Positions 17,882 to 27,331 of a DNA stretch of 64,000 nt are shown here, piece after piece. The notes beneath the pieces were generated by a model, which had not been told where the DNA came from, did not search any database, and saw only the letters and a list, made by a program, of their open reading frames with translations. Position 1 is the first letter of the stretch, and each line of letters opens with the position of its first letter. The DNA comes from Desulfobacterales bacterium (GTDB lineage Bacteria > Desulfobacterota > Desulfobacteria > Desulfobacterales > JAHEIW01), in contig JASJAN010000021.1 in NCBI GenBank assembly GCA_030066985.1, positions 1 through 64,000 on the forward strand, written 5' to 3'. A program made the position numbers and the translations under genes.

Positions 17882-18090
17882 CGATATCCGATGGTGCAAT
17901 ACCTTCCTTCTTAAGATATTCCGTAAGCACACCCATCTGACCATAGACCTGAAACTTATTTAACATACTATTATTGTTTATATTTTAAAACTCACCAGCA
18001 CCATGCTTGACAATTTAAATTTCATTGCCAAAATAAAGAAACCAGAGTCAATCGACAAGCAAGATAAACCATCAACGGCAGGAGAATGCC

Positions 18091-19368
18091 ATGACGTCGC
18101 AAACGTTTGATGAGGCGCTTAAGGTGGGTCGGCCGCCGAATATTGAAAGGCTTTTCCCAAATTCAAAGGCTTTGATAATCAGCGGAAAATTTATCGACAA
18201 AGCCATGCTGGCCAAAGGTAAAGCCATTGCCATGGCAGCCAATGGCAGAAACAGCTTTGTGATCCGCGGCGCCCTGCAAGCTGCCCAGAAAGCCAATGCA
18301 GCCCTGATTATCGAAATTGCCAAATCTGAAGGTGGAGCCGCTGCCTATTGCGCTGTTAATTATTGGAATATAGCACGAATTGTAGATGCCGCCTGCAATG
18401 AGTTGGCAATTCGAATACCGGTAGCTATCCATGCGGATCATTATGGCATAAAAAACGACGAAGACATCGCTGCAGCCAAAATAGAGATCCCCACCCTTTT
18501 CGAAGCCGGCATTACCTCGATTGCCATCGATGCTTCCCATATGGCGGATGATAAAAATCTATTGGCCAGCATCGCGCTCAATCAGTATGTTCCTGTGTGG
18601 GCCGGCCTCGAAACCGAAGTTGGTGAAATAAAAGGCAAAGAAGGCCTTTCTACCGTCGAGGAAGCCTTATTTTTGATCCAAGGGTTAAACGCCCATGACA
18701 TCTTTCCCGACTGGATCGCTCTAAACAACGGCACGACCCATGGCATCGAAGCCAGCGGCCAGGGCATACAGGTGGAGTTAACCGCACGCATTCATCAAGC
18801 ATTAAGCGCCTATCGTATTTCCGGGGCACAACACGGAACCTCGGGCAATAATTCAGATAGATTGCGACAAATTGCAAACAGCACACAAACCACAAAGGCC
18901 AACGTGGCAACTGCCCTGCAGATGATATCCTGGGGTCTGGAGGTCAATGATTATGGCAATGCCATCCTGGATGACGAGGGCAATTTTAAGAAAGTAACAG
19001 ACGCCGGGGTGACCGAATCAATGTGGTCTGAAATGCAGGCCTACGCCGAGGCTCAGGGATACAAAGGCGGCAATTTTAAGAAACTAAATCTGCCTTTTGA
19101 AAATAGGCTGCTCAGCCAGCCACAGGCCGTGCGTGAACGCATGATAAAGAGAGTCGAGGATTTTGCCTACCATATGATCGTCGATGTCTTCAACGCCGAA
19201 AATACAGCATCACTAGCCATTGAGGCGGTGCTAGATACCGGGTCTTACACCAGTGCCCCGAAGGTGCAACGTATTGAAGATCCCCAGCAATGGACGCCCG
19301 AGTTGATCACAGAAAGGGCGGCTAAAATTGACAGCGATAAAGGCCCGTCCGGCGATTTTGATGACTAG
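18091..19368 (+). CDS. fba: Class II fructose-bisphosphate aldolase (long form)
   Basis: Cleaves or forms fructose 1,6-bisphosphate with a zinc-bound enediolate. Visible motifs: PVAIHADHYGIKND (catalytic Asp and zinc His, about residue 112), GLETEVGEIKGKEG (about 170), ALNNGTTHG, AQHGTSGN (about 247) and GLEVNDYGNA. At 425 residues it is longer than E. coli FbaA and belongs to a long class II branch. A GGAG site precedes ATG 18091. With pfkA at 11087 it supplies two central glycolysis/gluconeogenesis steps. Confidence 0.9.
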   Translation: MTSQTFDEALKVGRPPNIERLFPNSKALIISGKFIDKAMLAKGKAIAMAANGRNSFVIRGALQAAQKANAALIIEIAKSEGGAAAYCAVNYWNIARIVDAACNELAIRIPVAIHADHYGIKNDEDIAAAKIEIPTLFEAGITSIAIDASHMADDKNLLASIALNQYVPVWAGLETEVGEIKGKEGLSTVEEALFLIQGLNAHDIFPDWIALNNGTTHGIEASGQGIQVELTARIHQALSAYRISGAQHGTSGNNSDRLRQIANSTQTTKANVATALQMISWGLEVNDYGNAILDDEGNFKKVTDAGVTESMWSEMQAYAEAQGYKGGNFKKLNLPFENRLLSQPQAVRERMIKRVEDFAYHMIVDVFNAENTASLAIEAVLDTGSYTSAPKVQRIEDPQQWTPELITERAAKIDSDKGPSGDFDD

Positions 19369-19615
19369 CGCGCAATGTTTCAAATTTAAATGATATGTTA
19401 GTGTTTATCCCGCCCTGCTGTGCGCACCACCTATGGCTGGATTTCAGCCAACTGTTTGTTTTCTATCCAAAATTCGAGCCTTTCGGCGCCATTTCACAAG
19501 AATTTATATTATAAATATTTTCAATTAGTTATAAGTATGCCTGCCCACCGAAGGTCATTTTTCCCTAAAGTTTAGCAAGGATAAACCGATAAAAAAGACT
19601 GGGGGATAGTGTTAT

Positions 19616-20038
19616 ATGTTTGTATCCAGTTATCAGATTCATAATGTCTTAAACACGTACAGCAAACAGCTCAGTCAGGACAGGAGCACACAAAAGCAAG
19701 TAACGGGAAACAAACGCCAACTGTCCGATAAGATCCACCTGTCGACCGAAGGCAAGCGACGCGCCACGATCGAAAAAGTCGCCAAGGATATTTTGACGAA
19801 AATTTCCGATTACGGTGCCAAGGGTCAGGTTGAAGACGATGAGCAGACGCCAGGCGGGGGAAGTGAACAAAAGGCAATCGAATCTGATAGCAAAAAGGAA
19901 ACAGCGTTTGTTTTTAATGTGATTGATGATTTAAATCAGAAAACAACAACCGCGCTATCCGTAAAAGATACAAACTTTCTGATCAACAAAGTCGAGCAAT
20001 TTGAGCAAGACGCGGTTGAAAAGGATGCTGCCAGCTAA
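19616..20038 (+). CDS. DVU0524-like FlgM-associated family protein (tentative)
   Basis: A 140-residue hydrophilic protein starting MFVSSYQIHNVLNTYSKQLS, which resembles a family named after Desulfovibrio DVU0524, encoded beside flgM. It has no signal or membrane segment and is rich in Lys, Asp and Gln. No flgM is seen in this window. Function is unknown; a link to flagellar regulation is by family context only. It precedes another small gene by 57 bases. Confidence 0.6.
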   Translation: MFVSSYQIHNVLNTYSKQLSQDRSTQKQVTGNKRQLSDKIHLSTEGKRRATIEKVAKDILTKISDYGAKGQVEDDEQTPGGGSEQKAIESDSKKETAFVFNVIDDLNQKTTTALSVKDTNFLINKVEQFEQDAVEKDAAS

Positions 20039-20095
20039 GATAGCAGCAATTGCATGTGAGTCAGAAGGGCTCATGATAAACAAAAGGAGGACACC

Positions 20096-20389
20096 ATGCT
20101 AGATGCTATTGGAGACGCCGCCATGCAACATTCGGTGCGCGCAAACTATGACAGCGAGATGCAAGATCAGGAACTCGCTGTTAAAAAGAGTGCTGAAATC
20201 CGTAAGAAAAGACCCGTTGAAAAAACAGAAAACAACGCGAAATCCGAACAAAACTTAAAACAGGAAGAGCAGACACAAAGAAAGAACTCTCTTGAAGACG
20301 GCCATATAGTCGTTGAGGAGTATAACGAAGACGGGGAGATTGTGCGCAAGATACCCCCCGGCTATGTGCTGTCGAACGAAATGGCCTAA
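20096..20389 (+). CDS. Small charged protein, FlaG-like ending
   Basis: A 97-residue, strongly charged protein with an excellent AGGAGG ribosome binding site before ATG 20096. The C-terminal HIVVEEYNEDGEIVRKIPPG resembles the conserved end of FlaG-type flagellar proteins (a beta pair followed by RxIPP), but the rest is low complexity. It follows the DVU0524-like gene and may form an operon with it. The flagellar assignment is inference. Confidence 0.6.
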   Translation: MLDAIGDAAMQHSVRANYDSEMQDQELAVKKSAEIRKKRPVEKTENNAKSEQNLKQEEQTQRKNSLEDGHIVVEEYNEDGEIVRKIPPGYVLSNEMA

Positions 20390-20542
20390 CGCCGCTGTTT
20401 GGGCCCTAATGCGCACGGGCAATAGATGTTAAGCCCGCTGCAAAACCTCAAGTGATACCCGACCGCGATGGTGCAACGGGTGTGGGATTCCCGTATGCCC
20501 CATCGAAGGGGATATTTATATCCTGCTGATGCCAGCGCTACC

Positions 20543-21322
20543 CTACCAGGTCTTGCGAATCTTCACGCCGCTGTTTATCAAAAAAGACTTAATTTCTTTA
20601 ATCGTATAAGTTCCATAGTGGACCATAGAAGCAATCAGGGCAGCATCGGCCCTTGCAAGGGTAAGGACATCCCGCAAGTGTTCCGGTGTGCCGGCGCCCC
20701 CGGAGGCGATGACCGGGATATTTACCTTATCAGAAATCAGTTGGGTCAAATTGAGTTCGTAACCAGCCTTGGTGCCGTCGGCATCAATTGAATTGAGGCA
20801 GATCTCCCCTGCCCCGAGCTTTTGGGCCTCAATTGCCCAGTTTAACGCATCCAATTTCATGGGTGTTCTGCCGCCATTGATATAGATTTCATAGCCCGAG
20901 GGTGTTTCTTTGCTCGCCCCAACATATTTTGCATCCATACCGAGAACAATGCATTGGTTGCCGAATGCTTTGGCCCCTTGGGCAATAATATCCGGATTTT
21001 TGACAGCCGCACTGTTGACGCTAACTTTTTCGGCACCTGCCAAAAGGACATTGCGCATATCCGACACGGTTCGAATGCCGCCGCCCACAGAGAAAGGGAT
21101 AAATATGGTCTCGGCCACCTGGCGGACCACGTCCAGCATAATATTGCGTTTTTCGTATGATGCCGTGATATCATAGAAGACGATCTCATCGGCGCCGGCT
21201 TCATAATAGAGTCGGGCCATATCAACCGGATCGCCTATATCGACATTATCTTTAAACTTGATGCCCTTGGTGGTTTTGCCTTCCCGGACGTCCAAGCACG
21301 GTATGATTCGCTTACTTAGCAC
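20543..21322 (-). CDS. hisF: Imidazole glycerol phosphate synthase, cyclase subunit
   Basis: HisF uses ammonia from HisH to form imidazole glycerol phosphate and AICAR. The (beta/alpha)8 barrel shows the catalytic Asp in [11 protein letters not shown] (residue 11), SVGGGIRT, and the phosphate-binding VIASGGAG (about 225). The length of 259 is normal. It is the last gene of the cvpA-mazG-hisH-hisF cluster, separated from hisH by a 169-base palindromic repeat. Confidence 0.96.
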   Translation of the reverse strand: MLSKRIIPCLDVREGKTTKGIKFKDNVDIGDPVDMARLYYEAGADEIVFYDITASYEKRNIMLDVVRQVAETIFIPFSVGGGIRTVSDMRNVLLAGAEKVSVNSAAVKNPDIIAQGAKAFGNQCIVLGMDAKYVGASKETPSGYEIYINGGRTPMKLDALNWAIEAQKLGAGEICLNSIDADGTKAGYELNLTQLISDKVNIPVIASGGAGTPEHLRDVLTLARADAALIASMVHYGTYTIKEIKSFLINSGVKIRKTW

Positions 21323-21384
21323 CTTAATATCCTTTAGATTAAATTAGCGTGTTTCAGATTCGTCTCGTCGCATAAGGGCGGTAA

Positions 21385-21553
21385 GGTCATATTGTTTTCT
21401 GAAATGCGCTACGCTGACAAACTGCCATTAAAGGTGGTCGTGGTCTGATATTTGGGATATTTGGCATGCAAGCCTTTGGTATTTGTTCTAATCCCAAATA
21501 TCGGACCACAGGCAATTTTAGGATCGTAGCGCAAGGAAGAAAATTATATGACC
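21385..21553. repeat. Palindromic repeat element, family A, copy 1
   Basis: The ends are inverted: GGTCATAT..TTTTCT at 21385 pairs with AGAAAATTATATGACC at 21538-21553. GCGCTACG pairs with CGTAGCGC inside, and the core has GTGGTCTGATATTTGGGAT with ATCCCAAATATCGGACCAC. The same layout and much the same words occur at 33610-33789. It lies between hisH and hisF, so it is transcribed within the operon. Confidence 0.8.
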
Positions 21554-21589
21554 GCTTCAGCTCTTATAATGATCTTCTCATAGGGCGCA

Positions 21590-22216
21590 TTATGGTTTCC
21601 ACGTACAGAAGTTATCCAAAATCTTCAGCCCCGCTGGGCCGCTTTTTTCAAGATGAAATTGGGTCGCAAATAAATTGTTCAGCCCAATAATAGAGGCAAA
21701 GGAAACCCCATATTCGGTCACGGCGTACACGCAGTCCGGATTCTGCGGCTGTGGGTAATAACTGTGCACAAAATAAAATTCATCATCAGCGCTGACACCG
21801 GATAACAGCGGATGGGGCTGTTTAATATCCAGTCCGTTCCATCCCATGTGCGGGATTTTCAGCTTTTGACCATCCGCCGTTCGAACATCAGGCGCAAAGC
21901 TGCGCACCGTCCCATCAATGATTCCCAGACAAGGCGTGTCATTTTCTTCGCTGTGGGTTAAAATAATCTGCGAACCAATACAAATACCCAGCACCGGTTT
22001 TCCGTTAGCCAGTTCTTCTTTGATGACACGATCCAGGCTATAATTTTGCAAACTTTGCATGGCGGCACCAGCAGCACCAACTCCCGGAAAAATGATCCGC
22101 TCGGCAGCTTTAATCTCTGCCTCTTCTTTGGTAATGACACAGTCAACGCCGAGGTGTGAAACTGCGCGCTGCACACTGGCCAAATTACCGGCATCATAAT
22201 CTATAATGGCAATCAT
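21590..22216 (-). CDS. hisH: Imidazole glycerol phosphate synthase, glutaminase subunit
   Basis: HisH hydrolyses glutamine and channels ammonia to HisF. The nucleophile Cys is in PVLGICIGSQIILTHSEE (about residue 77), the oxyanion loop PGVGAAG near 50, and the His/Glu pair is in FATQFHLEKSG (about 185). The canonical LGMQL/F-type segment after the Cys differs slightly here (IGSQI). The start MIAIIDYDAGN at 22216 is chosen over 22240; it lies one base after the mazG stop. Confidence 0.94.
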   Translation of the reverse strand: MIAIIDYDAGNLASVQRAVSHLGVDCVITKEEAEIKAAERIIFPGVGAAGAAMQSLQNYSLDRVIKEELANGKPVLGICIGSQIILTHSEENDTPCLGIIDGTVRSFAPDVRTADGQKLKIPHMGWNGLDIKQPHPLLSGVSADDEFYFVHSYYPQPQNPDCVYAVTEYGVSFASIIGLNNLFATQFHLEKSGPAGLKILDNFCTWKP

Positions 22217-22217
22217 C

Positions 22218-22949
22218 TTAAGTCCTTGAATCCGCCTCAATCATTTCTTGCAAGTGTTTTTCAAACGTCTTTACTGCTGCGGACAGGGCAGTTTCAGGGT
22301 GAATATTTAAAAGACGCGCCAAATTCACCAGCGACAACAAATAGCTTCCGATAACTTCTGCAAGGCGGTTTGTATCGTTGATTTCAATGGCCTGTCTTAA
22401 TTGATTGAAGCCCGATTCCAGCTCGCTCATGAGATGATCACGATTCGTGTGATAAAAACCTTGGCGGGCCGCTCGCTGGCCGATTTGGTAGGCACGCATC
22501 AATGCTGGCATGTTTCTAGGGACCGAATCGACAATAGCCGATTTTAGGGACTGTTTTTTTTCGTTTTGTTTTATGGCATACCAATTTTGCCGGATTTGTT
22601 CGGTATTCTCAACTTTAGCGGCGCCGAAAACATGGGGGTGGCGCCTGATCATTTTAGCGGTAATATCACGGGCAACGTCATCAATAGTAAAGTCATTCTT
22701 TTCCTGATACAAACGCGTTACAAAGACAATATGAAATAACACATCCCCCAGCTCCTCTCTGACCGCTGCTGCATCATCGGACTCGATGGCGTCTGCAAGT
22801 TCGTAGATCTCTTCTATTAGATAAACGAGCATGCTTTTGGGCGTCTGTTTTCGATCCCAAGGACATCCGTCCTCAGCCCGCAAAGATTCGACCAGGGCAA
22901 CCAGAGCATTGACCGAATCCTTGGCTGATTTTATTTTTGAATTTTCCAC
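22218..22949 (-). CDS. mazG: Nucleoside triphosphate pyrophosphohydrolase
   Basis: MazG hydrolyses NTPs/dNTPs to monophosphates, cleaning the nucleotide pool. The signature CPWDRKQT is at about residue 30, followed by YELADAIE and EELGDVLFHIVF with the metal-binding Glu/Asp, and HVFG with a second, degenerate domain. The length of 243 is usual. It overlaps cvpA by 19 bases at its start and abuts hisH, which suggests translational coupling. Confidence 0.93.
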   Translation of the reverse strand: MENSKIKSAKDSVNALVALVESLRAEDGCPWDRKQTPKSMLVYLIEEIYELADAIESDDAAAVREELGDVLFHIVFVTRLYQEKNDFTIDDVARDITAKMIRRHPHVFGAAKVENTEQIRQNWYAIKQNEKKQSLKSAIVDSVPRNMPALMRAYQIGQRAARQGFYHTNRDHLMSELESGFNQLRQAIEINDTNRLAEVIGSYLLSLVNLARLLNIHPETALSAAVKTFEKHLQEMIEADSRT

Positions 22950-23458
22950 GCTTTTTTAAATTCGTCGAGTTTAGCAAAAAAATCGTTCTTCATATCATCG
23001 GAAACAAGACCCACCATCTGCTCGGATATCCAGATGACATGCGGCGCAAGGATCGATTTTTTGATTAACGGTGTGCCTTTGGAGAGAAAAGTGGTGAGAA
23101 TGATAAATATAACCGTTATAATTAAAACACCCTTGATTAACCCAAACCCGACACCACAGATACGATCGATCCACCCTAAAAAGGCAATATTCAACAGATA
23201 CTTGATGACAACCCCCAGGATGCTGATAAGCAAAAGGATTCCGCAAAAAATAATCATAAAACTCAATATGTTAAGATATGATTCCTCTTGAATGATACCG
23301 GAGAGCAATTTGGCCACCATCGGAAAATAGGAATATGCGGCATAAAACCCGCCCAGAACGCCGATAATGGAGGACACTTCTTTGACCAGGCCCCTAAACA
23401 GGCCGCGAACAATACTATAACCCATTATAAGTATTATGAATACATCAAAAGGACTCAT
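22931..23458 (-). CDS. cvpA: CvpA family membrane protein
   Basis: A 175-residue inner-membrane protein with four predicted helices (about 5-20, 26-45, 63-87, 104-124). It begins FDVFIILIMGYSIVRGLFRG, the CvpA family start, with a Gly-rich turn KEVSSIIGVLGGFYAAY. CvpA proteins were first tied to colicin V production and more recently to envelope stress; the exact job is unsettled. It is the first gene of the cluster with mazG and his genes. Confidence 0.88.
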   Translation of the reverse strand: MSPFDVFIILIMGYSIVRGLFRGLVKEVSSIIGVLGGFYAAYSYFPMVAKLLSGIIQEESYLNILSFMIIFCGILLLISILGVVIKYLLNIAFLGWIDRICGVGFGLIKGVLIITVIFIILTTFLSKGTPLIKKSILAPHVIWISEQMVGLVSDDMKNDFFAKLDEFKKAWKIQK

Positions 23459-23777
23459 TTAATCACATAAACGCCAAAAGATAAAAGGCCGGCAAACTGT
23501 GTGATTTTCCCACATCTGGCCTGATTTTAGGGGATACCTGCTGATGATACGCCTATCCGCCGGTTCAACTAACAGAGCCAATTTGGTGAGTCAAGGTATT
23601 TTTAGATCTCCAAAATAGACTCTGATTTGTAATTTGCGCCAGTTCGGTCTACAATTAGAACTTGAAACTAGCTTGCAATCATTTTAGGTTGTGATAGGAA
23701 TAGGGCCCGCAACTAAAGGGGTTAATTCCGCTTGCAGCTGTTTTTCAGACACCGCTTTAGCGGTCATGATATTGCAG
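23459..23777. other. Divergent intergenic region cvpA / phoH
   Basis: Holds the start regions of two divergent genes. An imperfect inverted repeat (AGGCCGGCAAACTGTGTG with CCACATCTGGCCT, about 23487-23523) lies near cvpA. No clear promoter boxes were assigned. The phoH frame stays open upstream to a GTG at 23691. Confidence 0.45.
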
Positions 23778-24794
23778 ATGAATTCACTTTCAGAAAACAA
23801 ACAAACAACCGTCGATTTTTCCGATAACCATCTGGCCCAGCAACTGTTTGGCGAGCACAACCACCATCTAAAACGGATTGCTAAGGCAACCGATACGGCT
23901 GTGAATGCCAGAGGCAACACGGTATTCATTCAAGGCGAGGCCATCGCTGCGCGTCTGGCCCAAAATGTCCTTGAGCAGCTTTACGAAATATTAAAAGAAG
24001 GCTATCCCATTCATGCCAATGATATTGATTACGCTGTCAGGGTGCTCAGCGGTAATGACCGCGCCGATCTGAAAAAAATATTCTTGGATACTGTTTTCAT
24101 AACGTCCAAAAAAGCGACGATCAGCCCTAAAAGTCCTGCTCAGAAAGATTATATTGATGCCATGCGAAAATATGATATTGTTTTCGGCATCGGTCCGGCC
24201 GGCACGGGGAAAACCTATCTGGCGATGGCGATGGCGGTTTCAGCCCTCACAAAGGGTATTGTTGATCGGATCATTTTAACGCGGCCGGCAGTAGAAGCCG
24301 GCGAGGAATTAGGCTTTTTACCGGGCGATCTTGCCGAGAAAGTAGATCCCTATCTGAGGCCCTTGTATGACGCCCTGCATGATATGATACGTTTTGAGAA
24401 AGTCGCCCATTTAATGCAAAAAGGTGCCATCGAAGTAGCGCCGATTGCCTTCATGCGGGGGCGTACGTTAAATGATTCCTTTATTATTCTCGATGAAGCC
24501 CAGAACACAACCCCGGAACAGATGAAAATGTTTTTAACCCGTATCGGCTTTAATTCAAAAGCGGTTATAACCGGAGACATTACCCAGATTGATCTGCCGG
24601 CCCAAAGAACATCAGGCTTGATTCAGGCCAAAAATATATTGCAAGGTATCGAAGGCCTCAAATTTGTTTTCTTTTCAAAACTCGATGTTGTCCGGCACAG
24701 ACTTGTCCAGGACATCATCAATGCTTACGAGCAGCTTGATGCCGATAAAGAAAACGAAAATGCCGCTAACGATATAAACCAAAATTCGCGCTGA
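23778..24794 (+). CDS. phoH: PhoH family ATPase
   Basis: A cytosolic P-loop NTPase related to the helicase half of superfamily I proteins, linked to RNA metabolism with YbeY. Walker A is GIGPAGTGKTYLAMA (about residue 136) and Walker B is FIILDEAQNTTPEQMK (about 235), with VITGD after it. An N-terminal KH-like region precedes the ATPase. The start is uncertain: ATG 23778 (338 residues) gives family-normal length, while a GTG at 23691 would add 29 unconserved residues. It leads the phoH-pgpH-ybeY block. Confidence 0.92.
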   Translation: MNSLSENKQTTVDFSDNHLAQQLFGEHNHHLKRIAKATDTAVNARGNTVFIQGEAIAARLAQNVLEQLYEILKEGYPIHANDIDYAVRVLSGNDRADLKKIFLDTVFITSKKATISPKSPAQKDYIDAMRKYDIVFGIGPAGTGKTYLAMAMAVSALTKGIVDRIILTRPAVEAGEELGFLPGDLAEKVDPYLRPLYDALHDMIRFEKVAHLMQKGAIEVAPIAFMRGRTLNDSFIILDEAQNTTPEQMKMFLTRIGFNSKAVITGDITQIDLPAQRTSGLIQAKNILQGIEGLKFVFFSKLDVVRHRLVQDIINAYEQLDADKENENAANDINQNSR

Positions 24795-24907
24795 AAACGG
24801 CGCAAGTGCTCAATTACAAACCTTTGAGCATTTATGGGTTTCCAAACGCAGCAGGCACGGTCTATGGTTTAGCGCAATGCCTGCCGCTGAAAACTGATTG
24901 AATACGG

Positions 24908-27331
24908 ATGAATTTCGACAAAAGCAAAGAATCGATCAATAAACTTCTGGACAACAACACCCGAATCCGTTGGGGAGTTATGGTGTTGTTTGTGATTCTA
25001 TTTATTATCATCTTATATCCAAGCCTCGTCATCACAGAACACCGTTATAAGTTGGGAGATGTGGTTGAACGGGATATCAAGGCATCCCGTGATTTTTTTA
25101 TTGAAGACCAAGCTGCCACTGAAAAAAACCGTCAGCAGTCCATGGCCGAGGTATTGACCGTTTATGATTTTGACGCCAATATGGCCAAAAGCCTGATGCG
25201 CAATGTAGTGCAGGCATTTGATGATTTGAGAGCCGTCATCGAATCCGCCCAAAGCAACCAGCTCCAGGAATTGGGGAACGAATCCAAAGCAGACCAAATC
25301 CTGGTGGGTGACACCAAGCCCTCAACGCAGGTATTGATCTGGGAAAAACAGGCCCATTTTGAAGAAACCATCGGTATCCGCGTTAGCAAAGGGGCTTACC
25401 AGGCCCTTGCCAATGAGGCCTTTTCCAGCGATGTTGCCGACCTTATCGTAAAAATACTAAATGCCATTTTATCTACGGGCGTTGTTACCAACAAAGAAAT
25501 TTTGCTAAAGGAACAGGACAAAGGCATTATCCTAAGAGATGTCGCCACAAAAAATGAGAAATTTGTGGCCAATCTAAACCAATTCTACGGCCTCAACCAA
25601 GCCAAGGCCATGGTGCGAAGCATCAGTCAGCCCTACCTTCAGGATCTGGACTATACCTTGAAAAACTTGGTCGTTGACTTTGTTCAAGAACTGATTCAAC
25701 CAAACATCACCCTTAACCGCAGTGAGACCCAGGAACGGCAAAATAAAATAGCGGGCGAAATCAAGCCGGTGCTATATAAAATCAAGGCCGGCGAAATGGT
25801 GCTCAGAGAAGGCTCACTGGTGTCTGAATTTGATTTGCGAAAACTTGAAGCATTACAGGCGCAGACCCAGAAGGAACAAATTCTGCTCAGCAGCCTTGGG
25901 GCGGCCCTGTTGCTGATGTGTCTTCTGATGACCACCTACATTTTGCATTTAAATCAGCAGGGGTTGATGGTCAACTATCATAATAAAAATTTGCTACTGC
26001 TCGCGAGTCTGGCCCTGACCTTTTTTTTCATCTCGGAGGTTTCCGTCTCCTTATCTGAACTGCTAACCCAGAATTCACCTGTCTCCATCCCCCGTTCGTC
26101 GACCTATTTTGGTATTCCGCTAACGTCAACCGCCATGATCATCTGCCTGTTTCTAGGGTTGTCCGTAGCGGTCCCCATGGCCCTGGTAATGGCAGTTGGC
26201 TTTGGTCTAATTTTTCAGAATAGTTTTGAAATGTTTCTGTATTTTTTGGTCAGCGGTACGATGGCCGCTTACTGGCTGCGAAGCTGCCGTGAAAGAAAAG
26301 TGTTTATCATCGCCGGTGCTAAGCTCGGTTTGCTAAACATTGTGCTGGCAACTGCCATCCACTTCTATACCGGAGAATTGTCGACGGCCAAATTGATTTG
26401 GGATTGGGTGTTCGCTTTTTTAGGGGGTATCAGCGCCGGTATTGTGACGGCCGGCATTGTCCCATTGGTTGAAATTGCATTCGATTATACGACTGATATT
26501 ACGCTGCTAGAGCTTGCACATCTGGACCGGCCAATAATGCGCCGCTTGATGATCGAAGCGCCTGGCACATATCACCACTCGGTTATTGTCGGTTCACTGG
26601 TGGAAGCTGCTGCTACAGAGATCGGCGCCAACCCAATGTTGGCAAAGGTCTGCGGCTATTATCATGACATCGGTAAAATCAGAAAACCGCTTTACTTTAT
26701 TGAAAACCAGACCGAAGGAAAAAACCGACACGATAAACTGGCACCGTCCATGTCGGGTCTGATCCTGATTGCCCATATTAAGGACGGCGTTGAAATTGCC
26801 AAGGAAAATAAACTGGGGCAATTGATCAGCGATACCATTCGACAACACCATGGCACCAGCATCATTAAATTTTTCTATGAAAAGGCCAAACAGAAAAAGG
26901 GTGCCGCGGCTGTCAATATTGATGATTACCGGTATCCGGGCCCCAAGCCACAAACCAAAGAGGCCGGCCTTGTCATGCTGGCGGACGTGGTTGAAGCGGC
27001 CACGCGTGCCCTGGACAACCCCACTCCGTCAAGAATTCAGGGGCTGGTTCAAAAATTGATCAACCAGGTTTTCTCAGACGGCCAACTGGATGACTGCGAA
27101 TTAACCCTCAAAGACCTGCATAATATTGCAAAAAGCTTTAACAAGATATTATACGGCATCCATCATCACCGCATCGAATACAGCGAAGGCCGCGCAGCCG
27201 GCAACGGTAATGAAAAAGGGAAATCGAAGAATGGAAGTTCAGATCGAAAACAGGCAAGGCAAACACAGGATCTCAAAGAAGACGATTCTGCAAACAGCAA
27301 GGGCCATCTTAAACGCCTTGGGTTATCCTGA
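24908..27331 (+). CDS. pgpH: 7TM receptor with intracellular HD hydrolase (PgpH-like c-di-AMP phosphodiesterase)
   Basis: An 807-residue membrane enzyme. One N-terminal helix (about 20-40), a large extracytoplasmic domain (40-330), about seven helices (330-540), then an HD domain (about 550-740) with YHHSVIVGSLVEAA, YYHDIGKI, HHGT and LADVVEAATR, the metal ligands of the 7TMR-HD family. Characterised members degrade c-di-AMP, though no cyclase is in this window. A Lys/Ser-rich tail (about 770-807) overlaps the ybeY start. Confidence 0.9.
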   Translation: MNFDKSKESINKLLDNNTRIRWGVMVLFVILFIIILYPSLVITEHRYKLGDVVERDIKASRDFFIEDQAATEKNRQQSMAEVLTVYDFDANMAKSLMRNVVQAFDDLRAVIESAQSNQLQELGNESKADQILVGDTKPSTQVLIWEKQAHFEETIGIRVSKGAYQALANEAFSSDVADLIVKILNAILSTGVVTNKEILLKEQDKGIILRDVATKNEKFVANLNQFYGLNQAKAMVRSISQPYLQDLDYTLKNLVVDFVQELIQPNITLNRSETQERQNKIAGEIKPVLYKIKAGEMVLREGSLVSEFDLRKLEALQAQTQKEQILLSSLGAALLLMCLLMTTYILHLNQQGLMVNYHNKNLLLLASLALTFFFISEVSVSLSELLTQNSPVSIPRSSTYFGIPLTSTAMIICLFLGLSVAVPMALVMAVGFGLIFQNSFEMFLYFLVSGTMAAYWLRSCRERKVFIIAGAKLGLLNIVLATAIHFYTGELSTAKLIWDWVFAFLGGISAGIVTAGIVPLVEIAFDYTTDITLLELAHLDRPIMRRLMIEAPGTYHHSVIVGSLVEAAATEIGANPMLAKVCGYYHDIGKIRKPLYFIENQTEGKNRHDKLAPSMSGLILIAHIKDGVEIAKENKLGQLISDTIRQHHGTSIIKFFYEKAKQKKGAAAVNIDDYRYPGPKPQTKEAGLVMLADVVEAATRALDNPTPSRIQGLVQKLINQVFSDGQLDDCELTLKDLHNIAKSFNKILYGIHHHRIEYSEGRAAGNGNEKGKSKNGSSDRKQARQTQDLKEDDSANSKGHLKRLGLS

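Noticed and set aside
17721-17966. Minus-strand frame opposite the 81-residue hypothetical gene
   Set aside because: It lacks a ribosome binding site and becomes cysteine-rich nonsense-like in its second half; the plus-strand frame has the better signals.
18091-19368. Class I aldolase or tagatose-bisphosphate aldolase instead of FBA
   Set aside because: Zinc-binding His and Asp motifs mark class II; length and motifs fit the long FBA branch, though the tagatose enzyme cannot be fully excluded.
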